A stretch of DNA of 64,000 nucleotides from Bathymodiolus brooksi (lineage: Eukaryota > Mollusca > Bivalvia > Mytilida > Modiolidae), in the NCBI GenBank assembly GCA_963680875.1, contig OY804583.1, positions 34,771,331 through 34,835,330 on the forward strand, given 5' to 3'. A program made the translations under genes and the position numbers. Below the pieces are notes generated by a model. It did no database searches. It had not been told where the DNA came from and worked only from the letters and a program-made list of their open reading frames with translations. The first letter of the stretch is position 1. Each line of letters starts with the position of its first letter. This document shows positions 59,230 through 64,000 of the stretch, in pieces.

Positions 59230-59310
59230 GGGTTTAACGCCACCTTCAACAATATTTCAGTTATATCGTGGCGGTGAGTTTTATTGGTGGAGGAAACCGG
59301 AGTACCGAAA
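59230..59310 (-). repeat. SINE (family B) 3' fragment
   Basis: GGTTTAACGCCACCTTCAAC, AATATTTCAGTTATATCGTG and GGTGGAGGAAACCGGAGTAC are the 3' third of family B in reverse. Confidence 0.75.
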
Positions 59311-59450
59311 TACAGCAAATGTAATGATATGTATATAGCATGTTTTAGATTTTGACTTAATCTTAATCATTTAAAAAAAAAACAAAGCAGCACACTGTCA
59401 GAACCGTTCCAAAATACAATATAAAAATCAGACAAAATCAATAAGTGTTA

Positions 59451-59642
59451 TGATGTTAAACGTTACTTTCAACTACTAGTATATTTTAGCTATATTGTGG
59501 TGGTCAGTTTTATTAGTGGAGGAAATCGGAGTACCCGGAGGATACCACCAACCTTCCATAAGTCACTAACAAACTTTATCACATAATGATGTATCGAATA
59601 CACCTCGCCATGAGCGGGATTCAAACTCACCTCTTTAGTAAA
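59451..59642 (-). repeat. SINE (family B), minus strand
   Basis: GTTAAACGTTACTTTCAACT, ATTTTAGCTATATTGTGGTG, ACAAACTTTATCACATAATG and ATGAGCGGGATTCAAACTCA follow the reverse order of family B up to the B-box; the tRNA-like 5' end beyond it is missing. Confidence 0.78.
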
Positions 59643-61276
59643 TAAAGAGATGCGTTCAACATATTTTCAGCTCGTGCGTTTGATAATCTAATAATTTGTT
59701 CACTTTGATTTCAATTGCGGTGAACGCAGCACTGAACTGCATTCGTTTGCTATAACTCACAAGTAACACTCTTGTAATGTTTAGATATTTCATATAAACA
59801 CTAAAGAGGAAAGATTTCAATATAACTAGCTTATCCCTGCCACTTTTTATTCAAATGCTTGTACCAAGCCATGAAAGTGAGTGACCATGTATTTGTGGTA
59901 GATGTATCGATTTTGCCTCTTTCTAAAACTTTGATGTTTGATTTTTGGAGTTGTTGCGACTTGTGGTATTTTTTGTTTTTCATTTTCTAAAACACATTTT
60001 ATTCAAATCAATTCATTTTTAAGCCAACCGTGACGGATTTCTCTTGATTCAATTATATAGAAAATAACATATCCCAATTCGTTCTGAACCTCCCCTCCTC
60101 CAGGATGTTCTGAACCTCCCCTCCTCCAGGATGCTTTCTGTGCAATAATATCAGCTCCAAAATGTGATATTCGGCTTTATTATACGACTAAAAATATTTC
60201 TTTTATCTGATTGGCTAAAATCATGAGATTTTTTCTTGATAGAATTTCATGAACACTGTCTAAGCCTTCAATTTTCGCAAAGATTAATTTATATCGTACC
60301 AGAGGAGCCTTTGGAACGTTATATTAACCTCACGTGACTCTAAAATTAAGAGTAGCGGTTTTCCGATTTTCTGCCTAAATCTTGTTATCACTAAAATTTA
60401 CAAAAAAACACATGTAGTGTTTAATGCCAATTTATAAAACAAGACCCAAAGGACATTAATAACAGTTGTATATAATAAAATAATTACTGACTTTCATTCC
60501 GATTTATATATTATACGTTTATTGACCACAGGCGCTCGTGGCACGGACCACCCCCCTTTTTCTAACTTTCTGTTTACAAATTTATTTTCAATAAAATTTC
60601 TTTATTTCTTTATTATTTCATCTCTTTTTCCTTATTTTAACTTGTTCGTGTCAATATTCACACAATCTTATGTTAACATCAAATTGCATGTGTCGACCCT
60701 ATATAGATACTAATAATCCACAAGGCATGCAACTCGGCAGGTTTAAAAATTTTAAAAAAAGTTCCAAATTTGAATATGGAACTCTTCTGACCCTATCGTT
60801 GAAGCTAATGCAGTAGTACGTCACTTCCGTCAGCCGTGGGTCCTTATACGAAACATTTGGCAATAAATGTGTGAAAATCTTAAAATTCTGGAGAACTGAG
60901 CTATCGTATGCACAAAACAAAAACAGGGGCATAAAGATGCGTCTTTTAGGAATGTTGTCCTTTTTCTTTTGATCATTGTGTTGTCTGTTCATCTTCAATA
61001 TACGAAATCTGATTACCCCTTTGGTATCTTTAAGCTCTTCTTTCATCAAAAATCGTAGTAAGTGTAAACAAGTAGTCTCTGATTTTACAGTCATGTATAT
61101 TAGTGAAAATTGTTTTCTCAAAAAGAATCCAAATTATTTTTACCTTTCTTTTTTAATACCCATATCCTGAGACAATGGATATGATATGTCCCAATGGTAT
61201 AAATGATTTTATTGAATGGTCAAGTAAACAGGAACAAGCAGATACACGCATAGGGTTAAACATGCCATGTATGGTG
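59643..61276. other. Intron sequence between astacin exons 1 and 2
   Basis: No exon is recognised. A 24-bp duplication (GTTCTGAACCTCCCCTCCTC then CAGGAT) lies at about 60,083-60,131. A 140-codon minus-strand frame at 60,699-61,121 has no recognisable domain; its C-terminal part lies in a FKNFKKVPNLNMELF-like low-complexity segment that may be repeat-derived, so I do not call it. Confidence 0.4.
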
Positions 61277-61490
61277 TGAAAAGTTTGAAGATACCAAAGA
61301 GATAATCAGAAGCCGTAAATCAATGAAGGACAGACAATGCAATGACCAACAGTTTGAAGATGCAAAAGGGGTAATCAGAAGCCGTAAATCAAAGGACAGA
61401 CAATGCAATGACCAACAGTTTGAAGATGCAAAAGGGGTAATCAGAAGCCGTAAATCAAAGAAGGACAGACAATGCAATGGCTAAAAAGGA
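61277..61490. repeat. 66-bp tandem repeat, about three units
   Basis: CAGTTTGAAGATGCAAAAGG, GGTAATCAGAAGCCGTAAAT and GACAGACAATGCAATG recur about every 66 bp. The array lies within a dispersed repeat that also occurs near 37,955 and resembles mytilid-type repeats. Confidence 0.85.
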
Positions 61491-62093
61491 AAAGGAAATA
61501 AGACAAACAAGGATCCACAAAGCACTACACAGAAAACTAAAGAATTAACTATTTGTACATAATTTCTGCAAATCATTAAATTCAGTTATATATGATATCT
61601 TACCAGTTGCATATGTGGAATCATTCCACTCTTACATGGAATCGGGAAAATATATACGCTTAAAATGAGCAAGAAATATCCTCAATCAATTTAAAAACCC
61701 AGACATAGAGATTTCAGTAATATCAAGTGAAAATTGATAGAAAACAATATAGGATCCAAAAATCCGTAATGAAATAATCACTGATAAAAATATGTTTAGT
61801 TCCCCTTACGAATTAGCATTAATGTAACAGGTTGTGAGGCGTTATTTCCAAACAAAACTCTAGATAAATCCACATGAAAGTAATGTGGGTATTGTAGTAT
61901 CCTTTTCAGCTTGGCTGGTTTGCAAGCAGTCTTATTAGCGAGTCAAATGTCATTTGTCTTTCTTCGTGCGTTTATTTGTACGTTCAAAGGAAAATCAGTT
62001 TGCAGTTAGGGTTGTACGTGTTTTTTGTTCAAAATTTGTCCTGTACTGAACTCAACACAGTTGAAATACTAGTAAACGTCAGAGAAAACCGAA

Positions 62094-62237
62094 ATGATTA
62101 CTAAGAATGGACAACCAACGAGACACAGGGCGAAGACAAATAAAACAAAAAGGGCAACACAAAAGGGGGAAAATGATGAGGAATACGGACCCCCCCCCAA
62201 AAAAAAACCAAAGGGTAAACCTAGGTGCACGCGAAAG
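62094..62237 (+). CDS. Possible first coding exon of an unknown basic protein
   Basis: An ATG in fair context (CCGAAATGA) opens 48 codons ending at a good donor (GCGAAAG|GTAAGC). The translation starts MITKNGQPTRHRAKTNKTKR and later contains PPPKKKPKGKPRCTRK, a strongly basic, nuclear-localisation-like tail. No family is recognised. It lies on the opposite strand inside the astacin intron 1. A run of nine C and nine A (about 62,190-62,207) makes the frame error-prone. The absence of any recognised second exon to the right keeps this uncertain. Confidence 0.3.
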
Positions 62238-62341
62238 GTAAGCTGTTTCTGCTCTCTTGTAAGATACCGGTTGTGTTACTCATAAAGTCAATTCTAGCTA
62301 AGGTCTTGTTAATGTTAGTTGTGAATTAAGATACAGCTTAC

Positions 62342-62406
62342 CGACTGGCTTTTCCTTCTTTCAATGAGATGTCTCAGTAGCTTTATATCTTTTTCTATGT
62401 CTTCAT
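62342..62406 (-). CDS. Astacin-like protease exon 1 of those found: N-terminal propeptide
   Basis: This 65-bp exon has acceptor GGTCATACAG and donor GTAAGC, and completes a codon with its first two bases, so at least one more exon lies upstream. It encodes EDIEKDIKLLRHLIERRKSQ and S, predicted to be a short charged helix. A signal peptide exon must precede it; I could not identify one between 62,407 and 64,000. The assignment rests on phase, splice sites and position. Confidence 0.7.
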
Positions 62407-62521
62407 CTGTATGACCGAATGGTAAAAACAAACCAATGACAATGTGAACATACTAATTAAATAATACTTGTTATTACGTGTTACAATAACCCCTAGTTTT
62501 ATTGATTCGTATTGTTAGTTC

Positions 62522-62815
62522 CAGGGGCCGGCGTGGTCGTGATCGTATAGTAGTTGGACTGGATTTATAGCTACCTTTGCAATCAGTGCCTCGGGTTTCC
62601 TCCACCAATAAAACTGACCGCCACGATATAACTGAATTATTGTTGAAAGTCGCTCACCCCTCCGTCGATTCTGTGCGGTGGTTTTTAGTTAAAAGTTGCT
62701 CACCCCTCCATCGATTCTGTGCGGTGGTTTTTAGATATTGATGAACCTGTTTTCGCCCTGAATTTGCATGAATTATTTACCACTGAGTGTTAAACAAAAA
62801 TCAATCAATCAATCA
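62522..62815 (+). repeat. SINE (family B) with an internal insertion and (AATC)n tail
   Basis: The head GGGGCCGGCGTGGTCGTGAT and body CCTCCACCAATAAAACTGAC, CGATATAACTGAATTATTG are followed by an inserted segment with a direct repeat (GCTCACCCCTCCGTCGATTC and GCTCACCCCTCCATCGATTC). The end is GTGTTAAACAAAAATCAATC and further AATC units. Confidence 0.8.
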
Positions 62816-62881
62816 AACATTACAAAATAATAACAATATCAACAAAATATGTTACTAGTTTAAGACACATAATGATAACAA

Positions 62882-63090
62882 TATCAACGTTCACACTAAA
62901 TTAGATATCTACGTTATAATTACTATCACAGGGTCCATACCTCTGCTGGTGGACTATTAATCCTCGAGAGTATCATCCGCCCAGTAGTCAGTGTTTCGGG
63001 ACTGACACGATGCATTATATATAATAATCATTGAAATTTACAGTTCCTATATAATGTAATTATTATTAAAAACAAGGTTCTCTTCTCTCA
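62882..63090. repeat. Dispersed repeat, inverse copy of 52,498-52,707
   Basis: CTCTGCTGGTGGACTATTAA, GAGTATCATCCGCCCAGTAG and TAATTATTATTAAAAACAAG match the other copy in reverse complement. Further bits of the left end (TTAGATATCTACG) recur at 63,711. Confidence 0.75.
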
Positions 63091-63117
63091 GACATACATG
63101 TATATGTAGGTTCCATT

Positions 63118-63352
63118 GGTTGGTTTATGATGCTTAACGCCACTTTCGACAAATATTTCGGTTGTATCGTGGTGGTCAGTTTTCATGATGGAGGAAACCG
63201 GAGAAAACCGCCGACCTGTCGCAAGTTACTGACAAACTTTATCACATAATGTTGTATCGTGTACACCTCGCCATGAACGTGGTTTGAACTCACAACTTTA
63301 GTGGTGATAGGCACTGATTGCACTGGTAGGTAATTATAGCCTATATTGACTA
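63118..63352 (-). repeat. SINE (family B), near full length, minus strand
   Basis: GATGCTTAACGCCACTTTCG, TTGTATCGTGGTGGTCAGTT, CGACCTGTCGCAAGTTACTG, GTGGTTTGAACTCACAACTT and GTAGGTAATTATA follow family B in reverse including the degenerate B-box. Confidence 0.8.
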
Positions 63353-64000
63353 TCATGTTTCTGCCCTTTGGTTTTCATGCTCCTAAAGAGTTAAATTATT
63401 TGGCTTCCCAATTTTCTACATTTGAGTGTACCTGGTGAAGATTTTTTTATTTTTTTTTAATCACTGATAATTTTATTGCACTAATTGCTGTTAACAATTC
63501 ACTAGGTATACAGCTTTTACCAGTATCCCTAGTTGCTATTTAGTGAAGCTTAGTTCAAAATAAATGTTGTTAGTACATTTATACAGTTAATATACAGTAT
63601 ATATTGTAATTCTGACATGTAACAAACATATAATAGCTGTCTATGGTGATTTCACATGCTTTTTACCTGGTGAAGATTATACCGGAAGCTTGCTAGCATG
63701 CGCACTATATTAGATATCTACGTTTTTATTAACAACTAAAGTAACGAAACGAAACATGTAATTGTGTGAATTAATAAGTTTACGTCACAATGGTGGGTCT
63801 TCGTGAAACTTTTTTGACGAACAGGAAATAGTAAATTAACCTTATAATGTCAATTGAAAAATTCTATTAATTTATTTTTAAAGTTACATCAGCAAATAAA
63901 AAAAATAAAATAAAAAATAAGAATTATTTATTGGAAACTAAAAAGTATAAATATAATTGATTACTTTAAATAAAAAAAACACCACTTGTAAAATTGAATC
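63353..64000. other. AT-rich sequence at the right edge
   Basis: No exon was recognised. ACCTGGTGAAGATT occurs at 63,430 and again at 63,666, on the minus strand a CTTCACCAGGTA string that could be a splice donor. An ATG 33 nt upstream of the second copy gives MLASFRYNLHQ, which does not look like a signal peptide, so I do not call it. Confidence 0.4.

Larger units (their letters stand above)
32733..62406 (-). other. Astacin-like metalloprotease gene locus (10 exons found)
   Basis: Ten minus-strand exons (62,342-62,406; 59,000-59,203; 53,972-54,046; 50,933-51,007; 49,042-49,132; 45,508-45,649; 44,674-44,770; 40,754-40,945; 39,282-39,408; 32,733-32,840) join without a frame break into 392 codons. 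Intron phases in order are 0,0,0,0,1,2,0,0,1. The product is a secreted zinc endopeptidase precursor with about 140 residues of propeptide, a catalytic domain with all four cysteines expected for its two disulfides, and an EGF-like module. The initiator methionine and signal peptide must be upstream of 62,406. The end of the protein is not identified. Reading through the last donor gives a TAA after about 20 residues inside the 51-bp array. Exact family membership (BMP1/tolloid, meprin, nas-type) cannot be decided; the astacin plus EGF order fits the nematode nas-type or tolloid-type layout. Confidence 0.88.

Noticed and set aside
60699..61121. 140-codon minus-strand frame as a gene
   Set aside because: No recognised domain, no splice sites at its edges and partly low-complexity. 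It lies in an astacin intron and may be repeat-derived.
63640..63720. Signal-peptide exon of the astacin gene (MLASFRYNLHQ before a GTAAAA donor)
   Set aside because: The peptide lacks a hydrophobic core and ends in phase 0, whereas the next exon needs one base carried over.

Overview
The window is eukaryotic nuclear DNA, most likely from a marine mollusc and probably a bivalve. The evidence is spliced genes with long AT-rich introns, several tRNA-derived SINE families ending in (AATC)n tails, dispersed repeats that resemble ones I remember from mytilid-type bivalve genomes, many small hairpin or TIR elements, and very large tandem arrays. The species assignment is inference. No bacterial operon, CRISPR array, rRNA or functional tRNA was seen.

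Bases 1-23,488 are one continuous array of about 325 copies of a 72-bp unit, with higher-order duplications of 4,326 bp and about 5,045 bp. At its right edge the array runs into a decayed SINE. About half of the 72-bp unit is the 3' end of that SINE, which suggests how the satellite began.

All recognised protein-coding sequence is on the minus strand apart from one doubtful plus-strand first exon. Two exons (25,443-25,532 and 24,306-24,466) encode part of the GT64 glycosyltransferase domain of an EXT1-like exostosin (heparan sulfate polymerase). Ten consecutive exons between 62,406 and 32,733 encode a secreted astacin-family zinc metalloprotease: propeptide, catalytic domain with HExxHxxGxxH, then one EGF-like domain. 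All ten join in frame with canonical GT/AG sites, giving 1,176 nt or 392 codons. The signal-peptide exon and the 3' end are not identified. The Met-turn reads SDLQY instead of SxMHY.

The most unusual feature is that tandem arrays sit on, and partly consist of, 5' splice sites of these genes. The 3' end of the exon at 44,674-44,770 plus its donor is repeated as a 37-bp unit about 75 times (41,915-44,703). The donor of the EGF exon (32,733) opens a 51-bp array of about 126 units (26,306-32,735). In that array each unit carries a 3' splice-site-like tract, 8 nt, then a GTAAGT donor. A small 3-copy array starts directly after the donor of the exostosin exon at 25,443. A further array (50,441-50,601) is about ten copies of the Pol III A box of a SINE.

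The introns also hold two more 51-bp arrays (54,657-55,492 and 55,750-58,857) inside a 1.1-kb tandem duplication, 36-bp and 47-bp arrays, SINE copies (one with a clear 12-bp target duplication), MITEs of apparent Tc1/mariner, PIF/Harbinger and TTAA type, and several foldback hairpins. The long open frames inside the 72-bp and 51-bp arrays follow from unit lengths divisible by three and are not called as genes.
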